Positions 8,114-16,456 of a DNA stretch of 64,000 bases are shown piece after piece (position 1 is the first letter of the stretch; every line of letters begins with the position of its first letter). The DNA is from Bog-950 sp046329495. GTDB taxonomy: Bacteria > Bacteroidota > Bacteroidia > Chitinophagales > LD1. The position numbers and the translations under genes are program-made. The notes under the pieces were generated by a model that saw nothing but the letters and a program-made list of their open reading frames with translations, was not told the origin of the DNA and did not search any database. The stretch covers positions 39,883-103,882 of the forward strand of contig JAXLUO010000013.1 in NCBI GenBank assembly GCA_046329495.1, read 5' to 3'.

Positions 8114-9775
8114 ATGGAACCACTTTTTCAATTTGATCTGCCAAAGGAGCAGTCATCCATCATTAAGGTATTCGGCGTAGGCGGTGGCGGCAGCAATGCT
8201 GTTAACCATATGTACGACCAGGGTATCGTAGGTGTTAACTTTGTAGTATTAAACACCGATGCACAGGCTTTGGAAATGAGCCGTGTGCCAAACAAAATTC
8301 AATTAGGACCTACCCTTACCCAGGGTTTAGGTGCAGGTGCACGTCCCGAAATCGGCGAACGTTCGGCTGAAGAAAGCGTAGAAGTTATCCAGGAACTGCT
8401 GAGCAAAAATACCAAGATGGTATTTGTAACAGCGGGTATGGGTGGCGGAACAGGTACCGGTGCTGCACCGGTAGTAGCCCGCATAGCGCGCGAAATGGGT
8501 ATTTTAACCGTAGGTATTGTAACCACTCCTTTCTGGTTTGAAGGAAAGGGCCGTTACAATTCGGCTACCGAAGGTATTGAAAGACTGCGTGAGCATGTAG
8601 ATACCTTACTGATCATCAACAACGACCGTATCCGTGAAATGTTCGGTAATTTGAAACGTTCCGAAGCATTTAATCACGCCAACAATATTTTAACCACGGC
8701 TGCAAAAGCTATCTCGGAAATTATCACTGTTCCCGGTGAAATTAACGTGGACTTTGCCGACGTGCAGACTGTAATGAAAAACGGCGGCTCAGCCATTATG
8801 GGTTGTGCTACGGCCGAAGGCGAAGACCGTGCTATCCGCGCGGCACAGGGTGCTCTGAATTCTCCACTGTTAAACGATAACAACATCCGCGGTGCCAAGA
8901 AAGTACTGGTAAATATTACTACCGGTGCCCAACAGGTTACTATGGACGAGATTGGTGTTATTATGGAATATGTGCAGGAAGAAAGTGGCAGCACCGACAT
9001 TATTCTTGGTGCCTGCGACGATCCTTCATTCGGTGACAAACTTTCTGTTACCATCATCGCTACCGGTTTCAGCGTAGGCCGCAAGAGCGAATACGTAGAA
9101 AAGAAAGACGTAAAAGTTTACGTGTTACAGGATAAGGAAGAAAAAGAAGCTGTTGCAGTTGCCCCGGTTGCTACTGTAACTCCGGTTGAAGAAGTGAAAA
9201 TGGATGCTCCTGCTATTACTGTAACGGTGGAAGAGCCAAAGAACGAAGTGCCGATCATCAATAACCTGGTGTTAGATGAAGAAGATGCATTCACCTTGTT
9301 TGCTCCGCTGCAACAAGAAGAAACAACGGTGATTGAGAACGTAATTGAGTTTGAAGTTACCCGCGAAGAGCAAAAAATAGTGGAAGAACCTGCGCAGCAG
9401 GAAGAAGTAGTAGCCGAAGTTCAACAGGAAGTTGTTACACCGGTTATAGAAAAAGTGCTGGAAGAGGAAATTCTGATTGTAACCAAGAAGAACTACGAAA
9501 CCGAAAGCACTACGCAGGTTGCCCAACAGGACTTAAACAATCAGTTAGAAGATCGTAAGAAAATTCTTGCCGGATTAAGCTACCGCGTTGGCAACAAGCA
9601 TAACCTGCAAGAATTAGAGAACGAGCCTGCTTACAAGCGCAAAGGCCTTGATCTGAACAATGAAACATCGTATTCAACGCAAACCGATTTCTCGCGATAT
9701 ACCGTAAGTAACAACGATTACGACCGTCCGGAGGTGAAGAAAAACAATGGTTACCTCCACGACCGTGCCGACTAA
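8114..9775 (+). CDS. ftsZ: Cell division protein FtsZ
   Basis: FtsZ is the tubulin-like GTPase that polymerises into the division ring. From the ATG at 8114 the protein has 553 residues. The GTP-binding loops GGGGSNAVNHM (near residue 23) and GGGTGTGAAPVVARIA (near residue 110) are intact, and the globular core ends near residue 330. A long, acidic Glu/Val/Pro-rich linker of roughly 150 residues follows. The tail contains ELENEPAYKRKG, the conserved C-terminal peptide that binds FtsA in Bacteroidota. The long linker explains why the protein exceeds the roughly 380 residues of enterobacterial FtsZ. Confidence 0.98.
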   Translation: MEPLFQFDLPKEQSSIIKVFGVGGGGSNAVNHMYDQGIVGVNFVVLNTDAQALEMSRVPNKIQLGPTLTQGLGAGARPEIGERSAEESVEVIQELLSKNTKMVFVTAGMGGGTGTGAAPVVARIAREMGILTVGIVTTPFWFEGKGRYNSATEGIERLREHVDTLLIINNDRIREMFGNLKRSEAFNHANNILTTAAKAISEIITVPGEINVDFADVQTVMKNGGSAIMGCATAEGEDRAIRAAQGALNSPLLNDNNIRGAKKVLVNITTGAQQVTMDEIGVIMEYVQEESGSTDIILGACDDPSFGDKLSVTIIATGFSVGRKSEYVEKKDVKVYVLQDKEEKEAVAVAPVATVTPVEEVKMDAPAITVTVEEPKNEVPIINNLVLDEEDAFTLFAPLQQEETTVIENVIEFEVTREEQKIVEEPAQQEEVVAEVQQEVVTPVIEKVLEEEILIVTKKNYETESTTQVAQQDLNNQLEDRKKILAGLSYRVGNKHNLQELENEPAYKRKGLDLNNETSYSTQTDFSRYTVSNNDYDRPEVKKNNGYLHDRAD

Positions 9776-9828
9776 GCGAAAAAGAAAAATCGGATAAAGA
9801 GTCTCTCCTTTGTTAGTGTGTCCAATAA

Positions 9829-9861
9829 TTCCCCGGGTTCTCAGCCCGGGGATTATTTTTT
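9829..9861 (+). terminator. Rho-independent terminator after ftsZ
   Basis: CCCCGGG at 9831-9837 pairs with CCCGGGG at 9845-9851 over a 7-base loop, extended by flanking A/T pairs, and is followed by a T run. It ends the ftsZ transcript. Confidence 0.9.
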
Positions 9862-9901
9862 TGGTACTGAGGCATTGTAATTCTCTTCGTATTTTTAGGC
9901 T

Positions 9902-10327
9902 ATGACCATATTGTTTGCCAGTACCGATGAACAACTACTACAATGCCGCAGGGCCATTTTAGAATTGCGACCGCATATTACGGAGGAGGAATACCTGCCT
10001 GCTGCCCGGCAACTTTTACAGGAAGGTGCGAAGATGATTTACGTAGATGCACCACATGATGCACCGGCTGTGGCGGTATTCCGCATTAACTATTACTTCT
10101 ACCGCGGTAAAAACATGTATATCGATGATTTAAGCACCCTGGCTACGGAGCGTGGGAAAGGCTATGCCGGTGCCCTGCTTGATTTTATGAAAGCGTATGC
10201 TATCGAAAACGGTTGCGCCAATATTCACCTGGACAGCGGTTACCAAAAGGAGCGCTGGGATGCCCACAGGCTTTATCTAAACAAAGGTTTTCATTTGGCC
10301 AGCCATCATTTTGTAGTAGATCTGTAA
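9902..10327 (+). CDS. GNAT family N-acetyltransferase
   Basis: This 141-residue protein has the acetyl-CoA-binding core of GNAT enzymes: a beta strand (MYIDDLSTLATE) running into the pyrophosphate loop ERGKGYAGALLDF, then AHRLYLNKGFHLASHHF at the C-terminus. The substrate cannot be told from sequence. A near-consensus -7 element (TATTTTTA at 9890-9897) lies just before the start codon, suggesting a very short or absent leader. Its terminator-separated position after ftsZ argues against a division role. Confidence 0.88.
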   Translation: MTILFASTDEQLLQCRRAILELRPHITEEEYLPAARQLLQEGAKMIYVDAPHDAPAVAVFRINYYFYRGKNMYIDDLSTLATERGKGYAGALLDFMKAYAIENGCANIHLDSGYQKERWDAHRLYLNKGFHLASHHFVVDL

Positions 10328-10404
10328 AATCAGTTTTATTGCCAACCCGGTAGCATCTGCTGCATTAGAAAAGTAGATAGTGCCGGTTTACCTTTACCAT
10401 AACC

Positions 10405-11001
10405 ATGCAAACCCCCATACTACCGCATTTACAAAAGTTAAACGACTTGCTGCGTGCAACACCCGGACTTCCCGATGAGGATAGAGCGGGTTTTTTGACG
10501 ATTTGGGAACCTTATGAAGCCAGGAGAAAGGAAGTTATAACACGGGCGGGCGAAACAGAGAAATACCTATATTTTGTAAACGAAGGGGTGCAGCGTATTT
10601 ACTATTTTGACGAGCAGGAGCGTGAAGCCACCATTATTTTTACGTACGAACCTTCCTTTGGGGGTGTTTTAGATTCGCTGATGTTACAGCAACCTTCCCG
10701 TTATTTTTATGAAACACTTACGCCTACCTCTTTTATTAAAACAAGCCAGCAGGCACTTTTTAATTTAATGCGAACAAGGCCTGCTATTGAGGTTATGATA
10801 AGGCAGGGTATGGCCACGGCTATGTCGGGTACGCTGGAGCGGATGGTGGAACTGCAATGCTTTTCATCGGAGGAGAAGTTCAGGAAATTTATGCAGCGTA
10901 GTCCGCACATGCTGCAGTTAGTGCCCCATAAGTATTTGGCAAACTATCTGGGCATTGATGCCACCAACTTTAGTAAATTGATCAACCGGGTTAAAATCTA
11001 A
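10405..11001 (+). CDS. Crp/Fnr family transcriptional regulator
   Basis: The 198-residue protein has the cyclic-nucleotide-binding beta barrel typical of Bacteroidota Crp/Fnr regulators (ETEKYLYFVNEGVQRIYYF near residues 50-68), the long dimerisation helix and a compact C-terminal winged helix (HKYLANYLGIDATNFSKLI). No cysteine cluster for an iron-sulfur centre is visible, so an Fnr-like oxygen sensor is unlikely; the ligand is unknown. The DinB-like gene directly downstream (about 60 bases) may be co-transcribed or be a target. Confidence 0.88.
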   Translation: MQTPILPHLQKLNDLLRATPGLPDEDRAGFLTIWEPYEARRKEVITRAGETEKYLYFVNEGVQRIYYFDEQEREATIIFTYEPSFGGVLDSLMLQQPSRYFYETLTPTSFIKTSQQALFNLMRTRPAIEVMIRQGMATAMSGTLERMVELQCFSSEEKFRKFMQRSPHMLQLVPHKYLANYLGIDATNFSKLINRVKI

Positions 11002-11064
11002 AAATCTTGGTTTTTGCCAAGAATCAGTAAATCGGCAGTTACCACATTTGCCCTGCAAATACTA

Positions 11065-11625
11065 ATGAACATGAGCAAGCGCAATAGAAGTAACCATGAG
11101 TTGGTAGAAAGCCTGGGAAAAAGAGTGGAAAGCCAATTGAAAATGGCAATAGCCACTTTTCAGAATCTGCCTGAGCATATTTTAACACTGCCATCTACCA
11201 CCGGTGGCTGGAGCATCGCCCAATGCCTATGGCATTTAAACTCCTACGGGCATCATTACCTCCCTCATCTTACGCAGAGTCTTCAAAATGCCAATGATTG
11301 CAAGCCTGACCAGTTGTTTAAACCGGGTTGGTTAGGTAATTACTTCAGCAACCTAATGGAGCCAGGGCCTAAAATGAAAACAATTAAGGCGGATAAAGCT
11401 CATACACCACCGGCTATTAGCGAACCATACCCGGTAATAGCTGAGTTTATACAGCAGCAAGAAACGCTGCTTTCGCTAATAGAGCAGGCAAGGCGAAAGG
11501 ACCTTAATAAACGTACGGTGCCCGTTTCCATTTTGCCATGGTTAAAACTAAAACCGGGTGATGTGTTGAGTTTTATAGTTGCCCATAATGAGCGGCATCT
11601 TCAACAGGCAAAACGGAATCTGTAA
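11065..11625 (+). CDS. DinB-like family protein
   Basis: From the ATG at 11065 this is 186 residues (the longer frame opens with TTG at 11014). The pattern TTGGWSIAQCLWHLNSYGHHYL near residues 45-65 is the first metal-histidine segment of the DinB/YfiT four-helix bundle, and the C-terminal FIVAHNERHLQQAKR supplies the other histidines. Members are metal-binding and often act in thiol-transferase or stress roles, but the substrate of this one is unknown. It is likely in a unit with the Crp/Fnr gene upstream. Confidence 0.82.
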   Translation: MNMSKRNRSNHELVESLGKRVESQLKMAIATFQNLPEHILTLPSTTGGWSIAQCLWHLNSYGHHYLPHLTQSLQNANDCKPDQLFKPGWLGNYFSNLMEPGPKMKTIKADKAHTPPAISEPYPVIAEFIQQQETLLSLIEQARRKDLNKRTVPVSILPWLKLKPGDVLSFIVAHNERHLQQAKRNL

Positions 11626-11640
11626 AACTGCTTGTTTGCA

Positions 11641-12861
11641 CTACCGTTGTATAACCAGGTAGTTTACCTTTTCCTTTCCGTTTTTAAGCCGAAGGGTATA
11701 GAAGTAGGTGCCATCGGGCAGCGGATTGCCCTTATGCTGTTCCGTTCCGTTCCAGTCGTTTTGGTAATCATCGTTTTGGTAAACGGGGTCGCCGTAGCGA
11801 TTAAAAATACGCAGGCCCAGGGGCTTCAACTGATCAATATTCGGGAATACCAGCAAGTCGTTAACCCCATCACCATCCGGCGAAAAGCCCTGTGGTAAAA
11901 ACAATGATTCACCGGTAGTATCAATAGGTATATCGGGGCAGGTAAGGCTTATGTATATCATGCCTGTATCGCACTTGCTTGCATCGCATACGATATACCA
12001 AAGCGAATCGATACCACATTGGGTGGATGACACTACGCTTAAATTACCTGCAGAATCTAAACTGAAAACAGCCGTAGCGCTTAAACCGCTTCCGGTTATA
12101 AGCCCGGTTACATATAAACTATCATGCTCAATATCAGTATCATTATTCAACAGGTTTACAACGGTAGTTGTACTGTCGCTCAAGTCATCAAACAGCGTAT
12201 CGTTAACGGCTACAGGTGCATCGTTAATAGGGTGGATGTAGATAGTTACACGCGCATTATCGCAACCCGGTAAAATACCTGAACTGGTATCGCATACACG
12301 GTAGCGCAGTTGGTCGGTACCGCTGTAATTGGCATTTGGTACGTAAACAATTTTATTGTTTACGATGGTTGCTGTGCCATGCGTGGGGCCCTGGTTAATG
12401 GCTGAAATGTGCAGGGGATCGTGATCAACATCTTTATCGTTTAACAGCACATTAAAGGTGGATGTAACATCTTCGTTAATATTAAACGTATCATTCTGCG
12501 CATCGGGTGCGTCGTTAATATTCTGAATGTTGATGTAAATGGTAGAGAGTGCACATTTTACCGGAGTGCCATTATCGCATACGCGGTAAAAGATAAAATC
12601 GGAGCCAAAATAATCCGGATTTCCGCGGTACACCGTTTGTCCGAAAATGGTATCCAGATAACCGTTGAATGGACCGGTTACGGGACGCCAGTTCAATACG
12701 TCACCACTATCAGGATCGCTATCGTTGTTTAGCGGAAATAGTGGTAAAGGAAGATCTTCTAAACCCACATAAATATCAATGGTGGCAGATGGCTTGTGAT
12801 TTTGCGCTTGTGCAGCAAACATGCAAAGCATTGCGAATAGAAGCCAGCTATACTTTTTCAC
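11641..12861 (-). CDS. Secreted Ig-like repeat protein with T9SS type B sorting domain
   Basis: The 406-residue protein starts with a signal peptide (MKKYSWLLFAMLCMFAAQAQ). Three tandem cadherin/VCBS-like beta-sandwich modules of about 95 residues follow, recognisable by repeated phrases such as NINDAPDAQNDTFNI and HPINDAPVAVNDT together with a paired-cysteine RVCD motif. The last 85 residues (LPQGFSPDGDGVNDLLVFP ... GTYFYTLRLKNGKEKVNYLV) are the gliding-motility-associated C-terminal domain that targets proteins to the type IX system. It is likely a surface adhesin or structural protein; there are no catalytic motifs. It faces the DinB-like gene, with only 15 bases between the stops. Confidence 0.88.
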   Translation of the reverse strand: MKKYSWLLFAMLCMFAAQAQNHKPSATIDIYVGLEDLPLPLFPLNNDSDPDSGDVLNWRPVTGPFNGYLDTIFGQTVYRGNPDYFGSDFIFYRVCDNGTPVKCALSTIYINIQNINDAPDAQNDTFNINEDVTSTFNVLLNDKDVDHDPLHISAINQGPTHGTATIVNNKIVYVPNANYSGTDQLRYRVCDTSSGILPGCDNARVTIYIHPINDAPVAVNDTLFDDLSDSTTTVVNLLNNDTDIEHDSLYVTGLITGSGLSATAVFSLDSAGNLSVVSSTQCGIDSLWYIVCDASKCDTGMIYISLTCPDIPIDTTGESLFLPQGFSPDGDGVNDLLVFPNIDQLKPLGLRIFNRYGDPVYQNDDYQNDWNGTEQHKGNPLPDGTYFYTLRLKNGKEKVNYLVIQR

Positions 12862-13035
12862 CGATCAGGGTTTTAACAATTTGAAAATACACTTTGCCCG
12901 GTAATATTTTACAGTGCAATTGCCCGGGCCATATGATTATAATCACTGCTTGGGTATAACCCCGCTCAACAGCTACCGCTTATGAATTCCTTTTCTTTAG
13001 TAGGTAATTCAGTATAACAACAAAATCAATATGTT

Positions 13036-13458
13036 ATGAGCACACACACAGGCAAACGTGTAGGTATCTGGCTCGATCATGTACAGGCACAATTTGTGGA
13101 TATCAGCAAAGGCCTTGTAACGATAGAAACGGCATTTGCTGATGAGCCACCACATATGCATTTTAAGGGCGAAACAGGTATCGGCACAAAAATCAGCGAA
13201 ACCCGCTCCTCTAATGATGAAGCCCATCAGCACAACCGCAAGATGGAATTGCGGCAGCATTATTTAAAAATGCTGGCTAACAGGTTGCGCGATTATGATG
13301 TTATTCTGTTGTTAGGACCAGGCACAGCACCGCATGAGTTAAGGAATAAGCTGCAGGCAGATCCCTATTTTAAAGACAAGATAATTACGCTTGAGGCCTG
13401 CGACTATATAACCGATAACCAGTTAATGGCAAGAGTGCTGAAGCACTTTGAAATTTAA
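13036..13458 (+). CDS. Small conserved protein, possible eRF1/Pelota domain 3-like fold
   Basis: This 140-residue protein has no signal peptide, so it should be cytoplasmic. It opens with KRVGIWLDHVQAQFVDI and contains a helix followed by a strand-loop (DYDVILLLGPGTAPHELRNK) that resembles the GPG loop of domain 3 of eRF1/Pelota release-factor-like proteins; the C-terminus (ITDNQLMARVLKHF) fits that fold's last helix. Bacterial proteins with eRF1-like domains have been described, but this assignment is by pattern and is tentative. It stands alone between two minus-strand genes. Confidence 0.6.
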   Translation: MSTHTGKRVGIWLDHVQAQFVDISKGLVTIETAFADEPPHMHFKGETGIGTKISETRSSNDEAHQHNRKMELRQHYLKMLANRLRDYDVILLLGPGTAPHELRNKLQADPYFKDKIITLEACDYITDNQLMARVLKHFEI

Positions 13459-14748
13459 TTACCAGCAACGGCCATATAATTCAAATGCCTGTTTTTCTAA
13501 TGCCTCGCGGTGGGTAGGATGCGCAATGGCAATAAGTGCCTTGGCGCGTTGGGCTATGTTTTTGCCATATAAATCGGCAATGCCGTATTCGGTAGCAACA
13601 TAGTGCACGTTGGCGCGCGTGGTAACTACACCTGCACCGGTTTTAAGCGTAGGCACTAACTTGGAAATGCCTTTACCGGTAACCGAGGAAATGGCAATAA
13701 TGGGTTTGCCACCTTCGCTTAACGAGGCACCACGTATAAAGTCCATCTGTCCGCCTACACCGCTAAAAATTTCAGGGCCAATTGAATCGGCACAAATCTG
13801 TCCGGTTAAGTCAATTTCAATAGCACTGTTGATGGCTGTTACTTTATCGTTACGGCGTATTACGGATGTATCGTTCACATATGCCACATCCAACAGGGCC
13901 ACCATGGGGTTGTCATGCACAAAATCGTAAAGCTCCCTGTTGCCCATAACAAAAGCCGATACCACCTTACCGGGATGTTTCTTTTTAGCCGTGCCGTTAA
14001 TTACACCACTTTTTACCAAGGGTAACACGCCATTGCTAAACATCTCGGTATGCACGCCCAGATTTTTGTGATTGCCCAGGCACTTGAGGGTAGCATCGGG
14101 GATAGCACCTATGCCCAATTGCAGCGTAGCGCCGTCTTCAACCAGGGTAGCTACATTTCGGCCGATGGCTAATTCGGTTTCACCTAAAACAGGACTGTGC
14201 ATTTCGTGTATCGGATCTTCTGTATAAACAGCCTTCGTAATTTTTGAAAAGTGAATAAAACCATCCCCGTGTGTACGCGGCATGTTGGGGTTTACCAGGG
14301 CTATGATATGTGTAGCTACCTCGCAGGCGGCACGGGCAATATCTACCGAGATGCCCAACGAGCAAAAGCCCTGTGCATCGGGCGGACTAACCTGGATAAG
14401 GGCCGCATCAATTTTGAATTTACCACGACGAATAAGCAAAGGAATTTCGCTTAAAAACATGGGTATGTACTGCACATTGGTTTCGTTTACATAGGGGCGA
14501 ACATTGGCTCCAATAAAAAACGCATTTACATGGAAGGCTTCGGCCATTTCGGGCAGGGCATAAGGGGCCGTGCCTTCGGTATGCAGGTGGCTTATCTCTA
14601 CGTTCTTTAGTTCGGTATGCCTGGCGGTTAAAGCATTTATCAATCGCTGTGGAGCTGCACAGCCACCCTGTATAAATACACGTTCGTTGCTTCTTATAAT
14701 AGATACGGCCTCTTCGGCAGTTACAAAAGTATAATCGGTAGCGTTCAT
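13459..14748 (-). CDS. Acetyl-CoA hydrolase/4-hydroxybutyrate CoA-transferase family protein
   Basis: The 429-residue protein belongs to the class I CoA-transferase family that includes acetyl-CoA hydrolase, succinyl-CoA:acetate transferase and 4-hydroxybutyrate CoA-transferase. Key signs are SPPDAQGFCSLGISVD, the GIGAIPDATL loop, the probable catalytic glutamate E235 in VHTEMFSNG, and the late glycine motif FSGVGGQMDFIRGA. It would move CoA between short-chain acids, perhaps acetate. The exact acid is not predictable. It starts one base after the cyclophilin stop, so the pair is a probable operon, though they have no obvious functional link. Confidence 0.9.
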   Translation of the reverse strand: MNATDYTFVTAEEAVSIIRSNERVFIQGGCAAPQRLINALTARHTELKNVEISHLHTEGTAPYALPEMAEAFHVNAFFIGANVRPYVNETNVQYIPMFLSEIPLLIRRGKFKIDAALIQVSPPDAQGFCSLGISVDIARAACEVATHIIALVNPNMPRTHGDGFIHFSKITKAVYTEDPIHEMHSPVLGETELAIGRNVATLVEDGATLQLGIGAIPDATLKCLGNHKNLGVHTEMFSNGVLPLVKSGVINGTAKKKHPGKVVSAFVMGNRELYDFVHDNPMVALLDVAYVNDTSVIRRNDKVTAINSAIEIDLTGQICADSIGPEIFSGVGGQMDFIRGASLSEGGKPIIAISSVTGKGISKLVPTLKTGAGVVTTRANVHYVATEYGIADLYGKNIAQRAKALIAIAHPTHREALEKQAFELYGRCW

Positions 14749-14749
14749 G

Positions 14750-15394
14750 TTATGGCAAAATTTCGGTATGTAAAATACGCACAGGTTGCAGGGGGCGGTC
14801 GTTTTTATCCGTGGCTACGGCAGCTATTTTATTTACTACGGCCATGCCTTTTATAACTTCCCCAAACACGGTATAGCGCGAATCGAGGTGGGGGATACCA
14901 CCCTTTTTACGATATACCTTTTTATGTGCTTCGGGTATTTCGTAGCCGCCGGTGCGGGCTTTGGCTTTGGTAAAAATGGAATCGGTAGCGGGTTTGCCCT
15001 GCACAATGTAAAACTGACAAGCGGAGGAAGCTTTCTGTGGATTATCGTCGCGGGCCATGCCTACAGCACCATACTTGTGGTAATACTTTTCGGGCATTAT
15101 TTCTGCCGGAACTGTGTAACCCAGGTCTCCATCGCCTAACAACATGGTATCGGGCGCATTCTTCGAAACCGGGTCGCCTGCCTGTATTACAAAGTTTTTA
15201 ATAACACGGTGAAAGAGGAGTGAGTCGAAATAATTCTCCTTAACCAGTTTTAAAAAGTTATCTCGGTGTTGTGGTGTGCCATCATATAGCTTTATAACTA
15301 TATCGCCATAGTTGGTGGTAATTTTAACCTTATAGGTTTGAGCTCCCAATGCTGCTGCGGCCAGCATGCAAACCGAGAGAAGTAGTAATCGCAT
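14750..15394 (-). CDS. Cyclophilin-type peptidyl-prolyl isomerase, exported
   Basis: From the ATG at 15394 the protein has 214 residues with a signal peptide (MRLLLLSVCMLAAAALGAQ), so it should act in the periplasm. The cyclophilin core is clear: TNYGDIVIKLYDGTPQHRDN, FHRVIKNFVIQAGD with the catalytic arginine, and later FGEVIKGMAVVNKIA. An insertion between these blocks (residues about 95-160) is typical of the Bacteroidota secreted form. The start is supported by a -7 element (TATTTTTG, minus strand, 15399-15406) only four bases upstream, which would make the mRNA leaderless. An upstream extension to 15550 would lie before this promoter. Confidence 0.92.
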   Translation of the reverse strand: MRLLLLSVCMLAAAALGAQTYKVKITTNYGDIVIKLYDGTPQHRDNFLKLVKENYFDSLLFHRVIKNFVIQAGDPVSKNAPDTMLLGDGDLGYTVPAEIMPEKYYHKYGAVGMARDDNPQKASSACQFYIVQGKPATDSIFTKAKARTGGYEIPEAHKKVYRKKGGIPHLDSRYTVFGEVIKGMAVVNKIAAVATDKNDRPLQPVRILHTEILP

Positions 15395-15398
15395 AGCG

Positions 15399-15406
15399 CA
15401 AAAATA
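15399..15406 (-). promoter_or_regulatory. Bacteroidota-type promoter for the cyclophilin gene
   Basis: On the minus strand TATTTTTG matches the TAnnTTTG -7 element, and a TTG lies 21 bases upstream as the -33 element. The -7 element ends four bases before the start codon. Confidence 0.6.
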
Positions 15407-15496
15407 GGTTTTAAACAGGCACCACTGCAACTGATTTAAGTTAGCTAATGCGGTGCTGCAAAGCGGTTTTTGGGCTAATAGTTTATTTTCGCCGCC

Positions 15497-16456
15497 ATGC
15501 AAACGGTTATTGGTATCGATCTGCAGCAGGCAAAGCTGTTTTTGGAGCAAGGGCAGGTTATTGGCATACCCACCGAAACCGTGTATGGTTTAGCCGGTAA
15601 CGCCCTGAACGAGGATGCCGTGCTGCGGATATTTAAAGCAAAAAACCGTCCCTATTTCGATCCGTTAATAGTGCACACCCATGCATTGGAAGAAGTAGCA
15701 AAGTATGTGGAGCACATACCGGAGAAGGCTGCTGAGTTGTTCAATAAGTTTGCCCCTGGTCCCATTACCATTCTACTAAAGAAAAAAGCAATGGTGCCCG
15801 ACCTGGTTACATCGGGTTTGGATAATGTGGCTATCCGTATACCAAACCATCCTTTAACCTTAGAGCTATTGAAGTCACTTGATTTTCCTTTAGCTGCCCC
15901 AAGTGCTAATCCGTTTGGTTATATAAGCCCTACCACCTCTTACCATGTTTACGACCAACTACATGGCCGTATACCTTATATACTGGATGGAGGCGCTACG
16001 GAAGTTGGGGTGGAGAGTACCATTATAGGCTTTGAGCATAACCAGCCGGTGGTGTATCGTTTAGGCGGTTTAGCAGTGGAAGAAATTGAAAAGGTAATTG
16101 GCAAAGTAAAGGTGCAAACTACCGATAGCAGTAACCCCAAGGCACCGGGTTTGCTGAAAAGCCATTACGCGCCTAAGAAGAAATTAGTGATACGCGATTT
16201 GCAGCACTTTAATGCCGAAGAATTTGCCGGTAAAAAGGTAGGCATACTTGCATTTAATCAATTATTACCCACCGTTCCTCAAGCACAGCAATTGTTGCTT
16301 TCCGAAAGCGGAAGTTTGAACGAGGCAGCAAAAAATCTGTTTGCTGCTATGCGCAAATTAGATGCAAGCGAAGTAGATATTATTTGTGCCGCGCAGTTTC
16401 CTGAAGAAGGCCTGGGCCGTGCCATAAACGACCGCTTACGCCGCGCTGCCGCCTAA
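15497..16456 (+). CDS. L-threonylcarbamoyladenylate synthase (Sua5 type)
   Basis: This enzyme makes threonylcarbamoyl-AMP from threonine, bicarbonate and ATP, the first step of the t6A modification at position 37 of ANN-decoding tRNAs. The YrdC domain occupies roughly residues 1-200 (GIPTETVYGLAGNA, IFKAKNRPYFDPLIVH, APSANPFGYISPTT). The rest, from KAPGLLKSHYAPKK, is the extra C-terminal Sua5 domain, so this 319-residue protein is the long form. Its stop overlaps the convergent riboflavin synthase gene by 21 bases. Confidence 0.94.
   Translation: MQTVIGIDLQQAKLFLEQGQVIGIPTETVYGLAGNALNEDAVLRIFKAKNRPYFDPLIVHTHALEEVAKYVEHIPEKAAELFNKFAPGPITILLKKKAMVPDLVTSGLDNVAIRIPNHPLTLELLKSLDFPLAAPSANPFGYISPTTSYHVYDQLHGRIPYILDGGATEVGVESTIIGFEHNQPVVYRLGGLAVEEIEKVIGKVKVQTTDSSNPKAPGLLKSHYAPKKKLVIRDLQHFNAEEFAGKKVGILAFNQLLPTVPQAQQLLLSESGSLNEAAKNLFAAMRKLDASEVDIICAAQFPEEGLGRAINDRLRRAAA

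Noticed and set aside
14786..15139. Plus-strand frame of 117 codons
   Set aside because: Antisense to the well-conserved cyclophilin gene; no independent support.
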